NCBI GenBank assembly: GCA_035295845.1
Contig: DATGIF010000017.1
Span: 131,548-195,547 of the forward strand
DNA from: Palsa-892 sp035295845
Lineage (GTDB): Bacteria; Pseudomonadota; Alphaproteobacteria; Rhizobiales; Xanthobacteraceae
DNA: 64,000 nucleotides
Reading direction: 5' to 3'
The first letter of the stretch is position 1. Each line of letters begins with the position of its first letter. The position numbers and the translations under genes were made by a program. Below the pieces are notes generated by a model, which searched no databases, was not told where the DNA came from, and saw nothing but the letters and a program-made list of their open reading frames with translations. Positions 19,344 to 27,877 of the stretch are shown in pieces.

Positions 19344-20309
19344 ATGGCGAGCGAACACGTCCGCATCGCGATTATCGGCTCCGGCCCCGCCGGTTATACC
19401 GCCGCGATCTATGCCGCGCGCGCGATGCTGGAACCCGTGCTCATTCAAGGCGCAGAACCCGGAGGCCAGCTCACCATCACCACCGATGTCGAAAATTATC
19501 CCGGCTTCGCCAAGGTGATCCAGGGCCCGTGGTTAATGGAAGAGATGCGCGCGCAAGCGGAACATGTCGGCACGCGCATCGTGACTGATACGGTGACGGC
19601 GCTTGATCTAACCCGGCGTCCGTTCCGGCTCAGGCTTGAATCGGGCGGAAGCTTCATCGCCGACACTGTGATCCTTGCCACCGGCGCGCAGGCGCGCTGG
19701 CTCGACCTTCCATCGGAACAGAAATTCCGCGGCTTCGGCGTTTCGGCCTGCGCCACCTGCGACGGCTTTTTCTTCCGCAACAAGGAAGTGCTGGTGGTCG
19801 GCGGCGGCAATACCGCGGTCGAGGAAGCGCTCTTCCTCACTAATTTCGCCTCCAAGGTGACGCTCGTTCATCGCCGCGATGCCTTCCGCGCCGAAAAAAT
19901 CCTGCAGGACCGCCTGTTCAAGAATCCGAAGATCGAGGTGATATGGGACACCGTGCTTGAGGATGTCATCGGCGAATCCGATCCCCTCAAGGTGACGCAC
20001 GCAAAGCTGAAGAACATCAAAACTGGCTTCGTCACCGAAAAGAAGATCGACGGCGTGTTCATCGCCATCGGCCACGCACCCGCGACCGCACTCGTGGAAG
20101 GCAAGGTCCGGATGAAGCCTTCGGGCTATGTCTGGACCGCGCCCGACTCGACCACGACCTCGGTTCCCGGCCTGTTTGCCGCCGGCGACATCACCGACGA
20201 AGTGTTCCGCCAGGCGGTGACCGCCGCCGGGCTTGGCTGCATGGCGGCGTTAGAGGCCGAACGGTTCCTCGCGGCCGAGGATGCCGGCGACCGCGCCGCC
20301 GCCGAGTAG
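19344..20309 (+). CDS. trxB: Thioredoxin-disulfide reductase
   Basis: A 321-residue flavoprotein with the FAD motif IIGSGPAGYTAAIYAARA at the N-terminus, the redox-active CATC (Cys136-Ala-Thr-Cys139), the NADPH-binding motif VVGGGNTAVEEA, and the C-terminal FAD segment LFAAGDITDE. It reduces thioredoxin with NADPH in the cytoplasm. ATG 19344 agrees with the family start; an upstream TTG adds a proline-rich stretch. It is followed after four bases by a LysR-type regulator, an order also seen in related genomes. Confidence 0.95.
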   Translation: MASEHVRIAIIGSGPAGYTAAIYAARAMLEPVLIQGAEPGGQLTITTDVENYPGFAKVIQGPWLMEEMRAQAEHVGTRIVTDTVTALDLTRRPFRLRLESGGSFIADTVILATGAQARWLDLPSEQKFRGFGVSACATCDGFFFRNKEVLVVGGGNTAVEEALFLTNFASKVTLVHRRDAFRAEKILQDRLFKNPKIEVIWDTVLEDVIGESDPLKVTHAKLKNIKTGFVTEKKIDGVFIAIGHAPATALVEGKVRMKPSGYVWTAPDSTTTSVPGLFAAGDITDEVFRQAVTAAGLGCMAALEAERFLAAEDAGDRAAAE

Positions 20310-20313
20310 CGCG

Positions 20314-21201
20314 ATGGATTGGGAAAAACTCAAGATCTTCCATGTCGTTGCCGAGGCCGGCAGCTTTACCCACGCGGGTGAAACGCTCGGCCTCTCGCAA
20401 TCCGCGGTCAGCCGGCAAATTTCCGCGCTCGAACAGGAACTGAAGGTCCCGCTCTTTCACCGCCACGCCCGCGGACTGATCCTCACCGAACAGGGCGAGG
20501 TGCTCTATCGCACGGCGCACGAAGTGTTCATGAAGCTGGAGGCCACGCGCTCGCAGCTTTCGGACAGTCGTGAAAAGCCGAACGGCGAACTGAAAGTGAC
20601 CACCGCCGTCGGTTTCGGCAGCTTTTGGTTGGCGCCGCGGATCGGCGAATTCCTCGAACTTTATCCTGAAATCCGCGTACGTCTGTTGCTGTCGGACGAA
20701 GAGCTTGATCTTTCCATGCGTGAGGCGGATGTGGCGATCCGGCTCCGCCAGCCGGTGCAATCGGACCTCGTGCAGCGCAAGCTCTTCACCGTGCACTTCC
20801 ACGCTTACGCCTCGACCCCTTACCTCAAGCGCAACGGCCATCCGCGCTCGCCCAAGGAACTCGACGGCCATCGGCTGTTGACGCTCGGCGGCCCGGTGCC
20901 GTCCTTCTATCAAAACCTGAACTGGCTCGCGGACGCGGGCCGCGACAGCGGCGGTCCGCGCGAAGTGGCGCTCACCGTCAACAATGCGATGGGCTTGCGT
21001 GCAGCCGCGGAAAGCGGCGCCGGTATTGCAACACTACCGGACTACATCGCCGAGGGGACCGGCCTCGTGCAATTGTTCGCCGATCTCGAGGCGCCGTCGC
21101 TGGAAGCCTATTTTGTTTATCCGGAAGAATTGCGCTCGGTTGCGCGGGTGCAGGTATTTAGGGATTTCCTGATTTCAAAAGCGCAGCGTTGGAATTACTG
21201 A
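20314..21201 (+). CDS. LysR-family transcriptional regulator
   Basis: A 295-residue LysR protein. The helix-turn-helix runs from LKIFHVVAEAGSFTHAGETL through LGLSQSAVSRQISALEQEL; the remainder is the periplasmic-binding-protein-like effector domain (LKVTTAVGFGSFWLAPRIGE; GLRAAAESGAGIATLPDY). The start at 20314 falls right after the trxB stop; an upstream start overlapping trxB (20281) is possible. Probably co-transcribed with trxB, so its target may be linked to thiol redox control, but this is inference. Transcription would end at the hairpin at 21365 if it reads through the candidate small RNA. Confidence 0.92.
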   Translation: MDWEKLKIFHVVAEAGSFTHAGETLGLSQSAVSRQISALEQELKVPLFHRHARGLILTEQGEVLYRTAHEVFMKLEATRSQLSDSREKPNGELKVTTAVGFGSFWLAPRIGEFLELYPEIRVRLLLSDEELDLSMREADVAIRLRQPVQSDLVQRKLFTVHFHAYASTPYLKRNGHPRSPKELDGHRLLTLGGPVPSFYQNLNWLADAGRDSGGPREVALTVNNAMGLRAAAESGAGIATLPDYIAEGTGLVQLFADLEAPSLEAYFVYPEELRSVARVQVFRDFLISKAQRWNY

Positions 21202-21296
21202 AGAGTACGCGGAGCGAACGCTTACCCTTGCATTGACCGCATGTCGGCCATGCGAAGGTTCGCGTTGTTTGTGTGCGCGCGCGGCAGCATCATTCA

Positions 21297-21302
21297 GATA
21301 AT
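21297..21302 (+). promoter_or_regulatory. Candidate -10 element of the small RNA
   Basis: GATAAT, five of six matches to the sigma-70 -10 consensus, ends six bases before the first hairpin of the candidate RNA at 21308. No good -35 is seen at the proper spacing, so it is tentative. Confidence 0.3.
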
Positions 21303-21307
21303 TGGAG

Positions 21308-21412
21308 TCCGCGCCACGCGCGGATATCCATTTGTTGAGTCACCCGCCATTTAGTGACGGGATACTCGCCGGGTTCCCTCCCCCCATCCCCTGGAGCCCG
21401 GCGAGTTTTTTT
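21308..21412 (+). ncRNA. Candidate small RNA with three stem-loops and a C/U-rich terminator loop
   Basis: A run of three hairpins in the 247-bp gap between the LysR gene and msrP: stem TCCGCG/CGCGGA (21308-21324), stem GTCAC/GTGAC (21339-21358), and a 13-pair stem (21365-21377 with 21393-21405, one G-U pair) that ends in seven T residues. The last loop is CTCCCCCCATCCCCT, whose two pyrimidine tracts could pair with Shine-Dalgarno sequences, as in alphaproteobacterial anti-SD riboregulators. A GATAAT box lies just upstream. No open frame covers it. It could instead be only the trxB-lysR terminator. Confidence 0.45.
21365..21412 (+). terminator. Strong rho-independent terminator
   Basis: Thirteen base pairs (CTCGCCGGGTTCC with GGAGCCCGGCGAG, one G-U), loop of 15, then seven T. 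Plus strand only: the reverse orientation lacks a T tract. It ends the candidate small RNA and any read-through from the LysR gene. Confidence 0.85.
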
Positions 21413-21448
21413 ATGCCGGCGCGGGGCGCGGGAAAAAATCGCTCACAT

Positions 21449-22402
21449 TCACATATAGAGCTTTTCTTTTTCGAGACCCTTGTAGAGGCCGGCGACATAT
21501 TCGCCATAACCGTTGAACAAAAGCGTCGGCCGCCGCTCGCGCGTGCCGATGTCTTCTTCGGTTGCCTGGCTCCAGCGCGGATGCGGCACTTGCGGGTTCA
21601 CATTCGCCCAGAAGCCGTATTCGCTCGCCTGCAACACTTCCCATGTTCCTTTCGGACGCTGGTCGGTGAAGGTGAAGCGTACGATCGACTTGATCCCCTT
21701 GAAGCCGTATTTCCACGGCGTCACGAGCCGGAGCGGCGCGCCGTGCTGCTTCACCGCGGGCTTCCCGTAAATGCCGGTGACCATGAAGGTGAGCTCGTTG
21801 GTGGCTTCCGCCATGGTGAGCCCTTCCACATAGGGCCACGGAAAGAACGGCAGCTTCTGCGCCGGCGCCATGGATGGATCGAGGAAGGTCTCCATCCGTA
21901 CATATTTGGCTGAGGACAGCGGTTTCGCATATTCGACGAGCTTCGCCATGGCAAAGCCGGTCCACGGCACCGCCATCGACCACGCCTCGACGCAGCGCAT
22001 GCGATAGAGCCGCTCTTCGAGCGGCATGGCGCGGATGAGGTCGTCGATACCGACCGTCTTTTCGTTCTCGACCAAGCCGTCGAACTTGACCGTCCATGGC
22101 CGCGTCTTCAATTGCTGCGCGCGGCCGGCGATGTATTTGTCGACACCGTATTCGTAGAAATTGTTGTAGTTGCCGGCCTTGCTCTCAGGCGTGAGCCCGC
22201 GGTCGAGCGCGAATTTATCGTTGCGCTTGGCGGGATAAAGGCCGGCGGTGGGGTCATCATCGGCGTGTGCAACCGCGGGAAGCGTCGCGCCCGCAGCAAG
22301 CGCCGCGGCGCCCCCGAGCAACTCGCGGCGCGAAAGATAGATGGATTCGGACGTCGCCTGCGATTCCGGGATTTCCCAGCTGCGGCGATGAAGAATGTGC
22401 AT
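21449..22402 (-). CDS. msrP: Protein-methionine-sulfoxide reductase catalytic subunit (YedY/MsrP)
   Basis: A 317-residue molybdoenzyme of the sulfite oxidase fold. A Tat signal (SRRELLGGAAALAAGA, from about residue 24) directs the folded protein to the periplasm. The molybdenum-ligating Cys lies in YRMRCVEAWSM; GAPLRLVTPWKYGFKGIKSI and the C-terminal LFNGYGEYVAGLY are family signatures. It repairs oxidised methionines in envelope proteins, taking electrons from the heme membrane protein MsrQ. No msrQ is adjacent here, so it must be elsewhere or replaced. Confidence 0.94.
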   Translation of the reverse strand: MHILHRRSWEIPESQATSESIYLSRRELLGGAAALAAGATLPAVAHADDDPTAGLYPAKRNDKFALDRGLTPESKAGNYNNFYEYGVDKYIAGRAQQLKTRPWTVKFDGLVENEKTVGIDDLIRAMPLEERLYRMRCVEAWSMAVPWTGFAMAKLVEYAKPLSSAKYVRMETFLDPSMAPAQKLPFFPWPYVEGLTMAEATNELTFMVTGIYGKPAVKQHGAPLRLVTPWKYGFKGIKSIVRFTFTDQRPKGTWEVLQASEYGFWANVNPQVPHPRWSQATEEDIGTRERRPTLLFNGYGEYVAGLYKGLEKEKLYM

Positions 22403-22564
22403 GGCGCGACTCCGTCGATGGTCCTTGCGGGCTACAACGCCTTCGACCTCACCGACAAGTCACAATCCCGCGCTTGATGCGATCATGGGCTGTTCCCGCT
22501 GCAATTCCTCGCGTTTGTAGACCTTTCGTACCCCGCTACTATTCCCGACCGAATCAGTGGAGCG

Positions 22565-23392
22565 GTGAGCGCGGTGAATTCACGTCAAACAATCCCCCTC
22601 GACCGGCGGCCCGATCTCATCGATCTCACAGGGCCCGACTACGACGTAGACATCGGCGAACGCGGCAGCAAAACCCTCATCATCTGCTCGTCCCCGCGCA
22701 CCGGCAGCTACGAGCTCTGCCGCTTCCTGCTCGCGGCCGGTGTCGGCATTCCCTTCGAATACATGCATCCGCAATTTGCCAACCAAATCGGCCCGCGCTG
22801 GGGGCTGCCGACCGAGCCGCTGCGCGCCGAATATATCGGACCCTATATCGAGGCGTTGCGGCTCCGCCGGGTGCAGAACGGCGTCTTCGGCGTCAATCTG
22901 CAATACTGGCACTTCACCGGTTTCCTGATGAACGCGCCCGGCGACGGGCTGTTCGACAACGCTTTCGTCATCTACCTCTTCCGGCCGGATCTCGCCGCGC
23001 AAGTCACTTCCTGGCGCGTCGCCATGGCAACCGGCATCTGGGACTTTTCCGGCCGCCGCACCAGCGAGCCGCGCCAATATCCGCCTTCGCTGCAAGAGCG
23101 GGCAGCCCAGTTCCAGGAAGACCTCAAATTCGTCTCGGGCGAGGACGCGGGCTTTCGCGAGCTGTTCGCGCTCGCCGGCATCAAGGCTCATTATCTCTCG
23201 ATGGAAGAACTGTTCCGCGCGCCGCGCGAAGTCGTCGGCCGTATCGCCGAAGCGCTGCATGTGCCGCTCAATGAAAGCGCGCTCGCCCGCATGATCGCCG
23301 AGAGCAAGCCCTATCCGCGCGACGAGGCGGCTCACGCGCGCGCCACCGAAGGCTTGGCGCTCCCGCTCCGGCGGATTGCGTTCGCGCGCTGA
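22565..23392 (+). CDS. Stf0-family sulfotransferase
   Basis: A 275-residue protein with the sulfotransferase PAPS loop near the start, CSSPRTGSYELCRFL (5'-phosphosulfate loop, residues about 42-56), and the Stf0-typical GIPFEYMHP following it; a second region VIYLFRPDLAAQVTSW matches the 3'-phosphate-binding strand and helix. Stf0 of mycobacteria sulfates trehalose; rhizobial relatives act on sugars or Nod-type molecules, but the acceptor here is unknown. Start GTG 22565 has TGGAG just ahead; a second GTG at 22574 is possible. A single gene between divergent and convergent neighbours. Confidence 0.83.
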   Translation: MSAVNSRQTIPLDRRPDLIDLTGPDYDVDIGERGSKTLIICSSPRTGSYELCRFLLAAGVGIPFEYMHPQFANQIGPRWGLPTEPLRAEYIGPYIEALRLRRVQNGVFGVNLQYWHFTGFLMNAPGDGLFDNAFVIYLFRPDLAAQVTSWRVAMATGIWDFSGRRTSEPRQYPPSLQERAAQFQEDLKFVSGEDAGFRELFALAGIKAHYLSMEELFRAPREVVGRIAEALHVPLNESALARMIAESKPYPRDEAAHARATEGLALPLRRIAFAR

Positions 23393-23401
23393 CGCCTTCC
23401 G

Positions 23402-25465
23402 CTACTCCGCCGCCTTGCGCGCCGCCACCACCTGATCCGCCTGCTTGCCGGTCAATTCCTGCAGGTGGTCGAAGCGGAAGGAAAGCCCGCCGACGCCCGC
23501 GGTCGCCGAACGCACCTCGACGATCAGGTCGCCGATCTCGGATTCGGGCAGCATCGCCTTCACCACGTCCCAGCCATCCCAGCCTTCGCGCGCGTCAAAG
23601 CCGAGGATCTGCCCGCGCCGCTGCGACAGGATCGCGTTGATCTTCGCCGTAGCGTCGGACGGACAGACGATCTCGACCAGATGGATCGGCTCGAGCAGCA
23701 CCGGCTGGCATTGCGGCATGCCTTCGTTCATGGCGAGCCGGCCGGCGAGCTGGAAGGCCATGTCGGAAGAATCGACCGCGTGATAGGAGCCGTCAGTGAG
23801 GGTGACGGAAACGTCCACCACCGTGAAACCGAGCGGCCCCGATTTCAGGTAACTCTTCACGCCCTCCTCGACCGAAGCGAAATACTGCCGCGGCACGGCG
23901 CCGCCGGAGATCGTTTCGGCGAATCGGAAGCCGCTTCCGCGCGGCAGCGGTTTGATGTCGATCACCACGTCGCCGAACTGGCCGTGGCCGCCCGATTGCT
24001 TCTTGTGACGGCCGCGCTGGGTGATCGGCCTGCGGATGGTTTCACGATAGCCGACGCGCGGGGTGTGCGTGGTGGTCTGGATGCCGAAGCGCGAGGCAAG
24101 CCGTTCGGAGGCAACCCGCAAATGCATCTCGCCTTGACCCCACAACACGATCTCGCCCGCCTCGGTATTATGGACGACGGAAAGCGAAGGATCTTCCTCC
24201 ACGAGTTTCGTCAGCGCCTGACCGAGCTTCACGTCGTCCTTGCGCTCGCGCGGCGCGATCGCAAGCCCCAGCACCGGCGAAAGGGGCACGACCTTGGCAA
24301 GCGGTGCGGCCGCCTGCTTTCCGGTCGTGATCGTGTCAAGCGTGTCGATGGAATCGAGCTTGCCGAGCGCGACCGTATCGCCTGTCTTGCCGGCGCCGCG
24401 CTTTTCGACGGCGGCACCCATTTGTTTGAAGACGCCGGCAACACGCGACGGCTCGCCCCTGGCGCCGAGGACGCTTGCGCCCTCGCCGATTTCGCCCGCC
24501 AGCACGCGCACGACCGAAAGCTTGCCGCCATGCGGCGTGTGTACGGTCTTCATCACCTGGCCGATCGCGTCGCTGCCTGGCTTCACGCCGAGCCGCGCCG
24601 CCGTCTCGGCGACGCCGGGGGCTTCATGGCGCAACGCCTTCAACAAGCGCAGCACGCCATTGGTGCGTGTCGCGGAGCCAATCAGCACCGGGCAGATCGA
24701 GCCCTCGCGCAATTCCTTGGCAAGATCGTCAAACACTTTGTCGCGCGGCGGCTCGATGTCCTCGAGCAATTGCTCCATCAGCTTGTCGTCGTGATCAGCG
24801 AGCTTTTCGAGCATGGTAAAGCGCGCATCTTTCTTGCGCGCCTGGCTTTCATCGTCGAAGTCGACGACCTCGCTCGCCGCGTGCTCGCGATAGATGAAGG
24901 CGCGCTCGAGCGCGAGATCAACGAAGCCGACCACGATCCCGTCCTTCCAGATCGGGATCTGGCGAAGCACCAGGGGCATGCGTGAGGCGGGCTGCAGGAG
25001 CGCCAGCGTCTCCCGCACGCGCTTGTCGGCCTTGTCGATCTTGTTGATGAACAGGAAGCGCGGAATCTTGCGCTCTTCCAGCTCGCGCAGCACCAATTGC
25101 AACTGTGGCACCTTACGCTCGTCGGCCTCGCACACAACCACGGCGGCATCGACCGGCGGCAGCACCGAGCGCATTTCCTGGACAAATTCGACCGAGCCGG
25201 GGCAATCGAGAAACGTATAGGCGTCGCCGATGAAATCGGTGGAGGCGACGGAAAGCTCGACGCTCATCTTATGCGCGCGCGCTTCGGCGCTCGCATCGCC
25301 TACGGTGTTGCCGGCCTCGACCTTGCCCGGCCGCTGCACCGCGCCCGTGCGCGCCAGAATCGCTTCTAGAAGCGTGGTCTTGCCCGACTGAAAGGGGCCC
25401 ACGAGCGCGATACAGCGCGGGCCCTTGGAACCACTGCCGTTTGCCGTGTTTTTGTTGTCCGCCAT
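23402..25465 (-). CDS. Elongation factor G-like GTPase (EF-G-like subfamily, altered G3 motif)
   Basis: A 687-residue protein with the EF-G domain order. G1 is GPFQSGKTT (residues 23-31), G3 is DCPGS (87-91) where canonical EF-G has DTPGH, G4 is NKID (141-144), G5-like GSATRTNG follows, then domain II, domain III, the domain IV start RRPITQRGRHKKQSGGHGQF, and a domain V ending SFRFDHLQEL. The catalytic His of G3 is replaced by Ser, as other FusA2-type paralogues also depart from His. So it is not the main translocase; a role in ribosome rescue, recycling or hibernation is possible but unproven. Confidence 0.88.
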   Translation of the reverse strand: MADNKNTANGSGSKGPRCIALVGPFQSGKTTLLEAILARTGAVQRPGKVEAGNTVGDASAEARAHKMSVELSVASTDFIGDAYTFLDCPGSVEFVQEMRSVLPPVDAAVVVCEADERKVPQLQLVLRELEERKIPRFLFINKIDKADKRVRETLALLQPASRMPLVLRQIPIWKDGIVVGFVDLALERAFIYREHAASEVVDFDDESQARKKDARFTMLEKLADHDDKLMEQLLEDIEPPRDKVFDDLAKELREGSICPVLIGSATRTNGVLRLLKALRHEAPGVAETAARLGVKPGSDAIGQVMKTVHTPHGGKLSVVRVLAGEIGEGASVLGARGEPSRVAGVFKQMGAAVEKRGAGKTGDTVALGKLDSIDTLDTITTGKQAAAPLAKVVPLSPVLGLAIAPRERKDDVKLGQALTKLVEEDPSLSVVHNTEAGEIVLWGQGEMHLRVASERLASRFGIQTTTHTPRVGYRETIRRPITQRGRHKKQSGGHGQFGDVVIDIKPLPRGSGFRFAETISGGAVPRQYFASVEEGVKSYLKSGPLGFTVVDVSVTLTDGSYHAVDSSDMAFQLAGRLAMNEGMPQCQPVLLEPIHLVEIVCPSDATAKINAILSQRRGQILGFDAREGWDGWDVVKAMLPESEIGDLIVEVRSATAGVGGLSFRFDHLQELTGKQADQVVAARKAAE

Positions 25466-25613
25466 CGACGCCTCCCTGAGAAGATCAAGGGACCTGACGC
25501 CGCACTCCCTTGCGCGAGGCCAGGGCTTGCCGGCCGGCTAAAAGGCGAGGGCCGGGGGGACTATCGTTTCAGGTGCGGGCGCGAAGCGCAAGCAAATAGG
25601 CTTATGCGCAGCA

Positions 25614-25662
25614 AGAGTATGATTCCGAAAAGCGGGAACCGATTTTCGGCAGGGACCATGCC
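25614..25662. repeat. Dispersed intergenic repeat, copy 1
   Basis: An imperfect inverted element containing CCGAAAAGCGGGAACCG (25625-25641), shared exactly with the copy at 59726-59742. Flanks are also alike: AGAGTATGATT before and ATTTTCGG after. It sits between the EF-G-like gene and the DUF992 gene. Similar GCATGATNCCGAAAAG-type elements are scattered between genes in Bradyrhizobium-like genomes. Confidence 0.7.
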
Positions 25663-25673
25663 CAGGGATAGCT

Positions 25674-25707
25674 AAAAGAAAAACCGGCCCGGGAAAGCCC
25701 GGGCCGG
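25674..25707 (-). terminator. Rho-independent terminator of the DUF992 gene
   Basis: Perfect 10-bp stem CCGGCCCGGG/CCCGGGCCGG with a four-base loop (25684-25707), followed on the minus strand by TTTTTCTTTT. It is 38 bp after the DUF992 stop codon. Confidence 0.85.
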
Positions 25708-25744
25708 CTGGAATTCTCCTTGGCAATATGCGCGGAGTTTCGCG

Positions 25745-26212
25745 TCAGCGGAGCGACAAGGCGGTGACGCCGAGCGCCACGCTGAGGCCCACGCTGCCCT
25801 CGCCGGAAAGCGGCTGCAGCGCGATCGTATTGTTCGATCCGCCGACCATCGCATTGCCGCCAAGGCCGACGCCGATCGCCGCCCCTGCCGAGGCGCCGCC
25901 ATAGGTGCCGACAAGGTCCTTGCGGTTGATCACTTTGGTGGGAGCAAAAACGCCCCAAGCCAGCCAGCCTTCGTGCGTCACACCGAGATCAAGACCGATG
26001 CGGCCGGCATTGCCCCAATAACGATGCACCGGGCCGCCCGCGTTCGGATAGAAATGGCACTGCATGTCGCGTTCCGAAGCGACGACGTAACCGACCGACG
26101 GCGCGATATGACATTTAAGAATGCCGACTTCGACGTTGGCGGCAGCGGGCATCGCCGAGGCGGCCAGCAACGCAGCGGTCGCGAAGGCGGCGGCAAGGTG
26201 ATGATATTTCAT
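25745..26212 (-). CDS. DUF992 secreted protein
   Basis: A 155-residue protein with a Sec signal peptide (about residues 1-25, ending AAANVEVG). The mature part follows the DUF992 pattern: VEVGILKCHIAPSVG, a second Cys in MQCHFYP, the RIGLDLGVT segment, WGVFAP, then a glycine-rich tail with GGSNNTIALQPLS. This family is frequent in Rhizobiales, periplasmic or surface exposed, and without known function. ATG 26212 is preceded by AAGGAGAG; an upstream start would precede the signal peptide. It has its own terminator. Confidence 0.88.
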   Translation of the reverse strand: MKYHHLAAAFATAALLAASAMPAAANVEVGILKCHIAPSVGYVVASERDMQCHFYPNAGGPVHRYWGNAGRIGLDLGVTHEGWLAWGVFAPTKVINRKDLVGTYGGASAGAAIGVGLGGNAMVGGSNNTIALQPLSGEGSVGLSVALGVTALSLR

Positions 26213-26280
26213 GGCGTAGCTCTCCTTTGTCTTGGAGCGCACATTTGGAGGTAGGAATTTGGATTTTTCGGAGGCTGCAA

Positions 26281-27483
26281 TTACCGCAGTGCAGCGCAAA
26301 AGCGCTGAATCCGGCTACACGCCTCCTCCAGCTCCTTGATGCCGGTTGCGTAGGAAACGCGAAACGCCGGCCCGAGCCCGAACGCGGTCCCGTGCACCAC
26401 CGCGACACCTTCGGCGGCCAGGAGTTCGCGCACAAAATCCTCGTCGGTGGCGATCTTGTTGCCCGAAGGCGCGGTCTTGCCGATCGCCCCCTTGCAGAAG
26501 GGGAACACGTAGAAGGCGCCCTCCGGCTTCGCGCAGGTGATGCCCTTCGCCTGGTTCAGCATCGACACCACGAGATCGCGGCGCTCCTTGAACGCCTTGT
26601 TATGCTTCGGGATGAAGTCCTGCGGCCCTTCGAGTGCCTCGACCCCGGCCCATTGCGTGATCGAAGACGGGTTGGTGGTCGATTGCGATTGCAAGGTGCC
26701 CATCGCCTTGATCAACGCTTCCGGACCCGCGGCGTAGCCGAGGCGCCAGCCGGTCATGCAATAGGCCTTCGACATGCCGTTCAGCGTCAGCGTCCGCGGA
26801 TAGAGCTTCGGCTCGACCTGTGCCGGCGTCGTGAATTCGAAATCGTCATAGACGAGGTGCTCGTACATGTCGTCGGTCAGCACCCACACATGCGGGTGTT
26901 TCACCAACACGTCGGTGAGCGCCTTCAATTCGGCGCGCGTGTAGGCCGCGCCCGTCGGGTTCGACGGCGAGTTGAAGATCAGCCACTTCGTCTTCGGGGT
27001 GATCGCGCGCTCCAACGCCGCCGGCTTCATCTTGAAGCCGTCCTCGAGTCGCGTCTCCACGGCCACGGGCTTGGCGCCGCAGAACAGCACGATGTCCGGA
27101 TAGCTCACCCAATAGGGAGCCGGAATGACCACCTCGTCGCCGGGGTTGAGCGTCGCCACCAGCGCATTGAACAGAACCTGCTTGCCGCCGGTGCCGACGG
27201 TCACCTGCGAGGGCTTATAGTCGAGGCCGTTCTCGCGCTTGAACTTCTTGCAGATCGCCGCCTTCAGCTCCGGAATGCCGTCGACGATGGTATATTTCGT
27301 CTCGCCGCGCTCGATCGCGCGGATCGCCGCCTGCTTAATGTTTTCCGGCGTGTCGAAATCCGGCTCGCCCGCCGACAGCGCGATGATGTCGCGGCCCTGC
27401 GCCTTCAGCTCCTTCGCGAGGTTCGAAATCGCGATGGTGGGCGATGGCTTGATACGGCCGATGGACTCGGCGAGGAAAGCCAT
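26281..27483 (-). CDS. aatA: Aspartate aminotransferase (class I/II PLP enzyme, subgroup 1-gamma)
   Basis: A 400-residue PLP-dependent aminotransferase. It has the N-terminal ISNLAKELKAQGRDIIALSAGEPDF pattern (given in part), the NSPSNPTG loop, the YEHLVYD strand, and the Schiff-base Lys in NGMSKAYCMTGWRLGY. This combination is typical of aspartate/prephenate aminotransferases of Alphaproteobacteria. It interconverts aspartate and oxaloacetate, and may also transaminate prephenate. ATG 27483 begins MAFLAESIGRIKPS as in homologues; an upstream start is rejected for lack of similarity. Confidence 0.93.
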   Translation of the reverse strand: MAFLAESIGRIKPSPTIAISNLAKELKAQGRDIIALSAGEPDFDTPENIKQAAIRAIERGETKYTIVDGIPELKAAICKKFKRENGLDYKPSQVTVGTGGKQVLFNALVATLNPGDEVVIPAPYWVSYPDIVLFCGAKPVAVETRLEDGFKMKPAALERAITPKTKWLIFNSPSNPTGAAYTRAELKALTDVLVKHPHVWVLTDDMYEHLVYDDFEFTTPAQVEPKLYPRTLTLNGMSKAYCMTGWRLGYAAGPEALIKAMGTLQSQSTTNPSSITQWAGVEALEGPQDFIPKHNKAFKERRDLVVSMLNQAKGITCAKPEGAFYVFPFCKGAIGKTAPSGNKIATDEDFVRELLAAEGVAVVHGTAFGLGPAFRVSYATGIKELEEACSRIQRFCAALR

Positions 27484-27576
27484 GTGAATCTCCGCTTGCC
27501 CGCTTCGCAGGCGTGAGTTTCCTACTGGTCCGCGGCACCAACGGCAAGGCTCAAACCCCTGATACATCGATCAACC

Positions 27577-27855
27577 ATGTTGATGATTGCTGCCACCCTC
27601 CTGGCAAGCACTCCCGCGGGCTTCGCCCGAAGCGAGTGCGGAACGGGGATCAACGATTGGTGCCCGCCGCCGCCCGCCGACCCGTGCGGCCGGCATACCA
27701 ATGTCGCGGAATGCAAGGCCGACCCCGCATGCTACGGCTTGCCCTATCGCGGGGTTTCGTTTCTGCCCTGCGTTCTCGACGCGCGAGGCTTCGGCGTGAA
27801 CTGCCCCACGGTCGGCTGCACCCGCACGCCGCCAAAGGCCGAGCCGCCGCATTAG
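27577..27855 (+). CDS. Small secreted cysteine-rich protein
   Basis: A 92-residue product with a signal peptide (MLMIAATLLASTPAGFA) and a mature part carrying seven Cys in a short span (SECG, DWCPPPP, DPCGRH, AECKAD, PACYG, PCVLD, NCPTVGC) and many prolines. The pattern suggests a disulfide-knit periplasmic or secreted protein. I recognise no named family, although short Cys-rich proteins of this sort are common in Rhizobiales. It is 93 bp from the divergent aminotransferase start and just 22 bp ahead of the GT87 gene. Confidence 0.6.
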   Translation: MLMIAATLLASTPAGFARSECGTGINDWCPPPPADPCGRHTNVAECKADPACYGLPYRGVSFLPCVLDARGFGVNCPTVGCTRTPPKAEPPH

Positions 27856-27877
27856 CAAGACCGCGGGACGATCAGGG

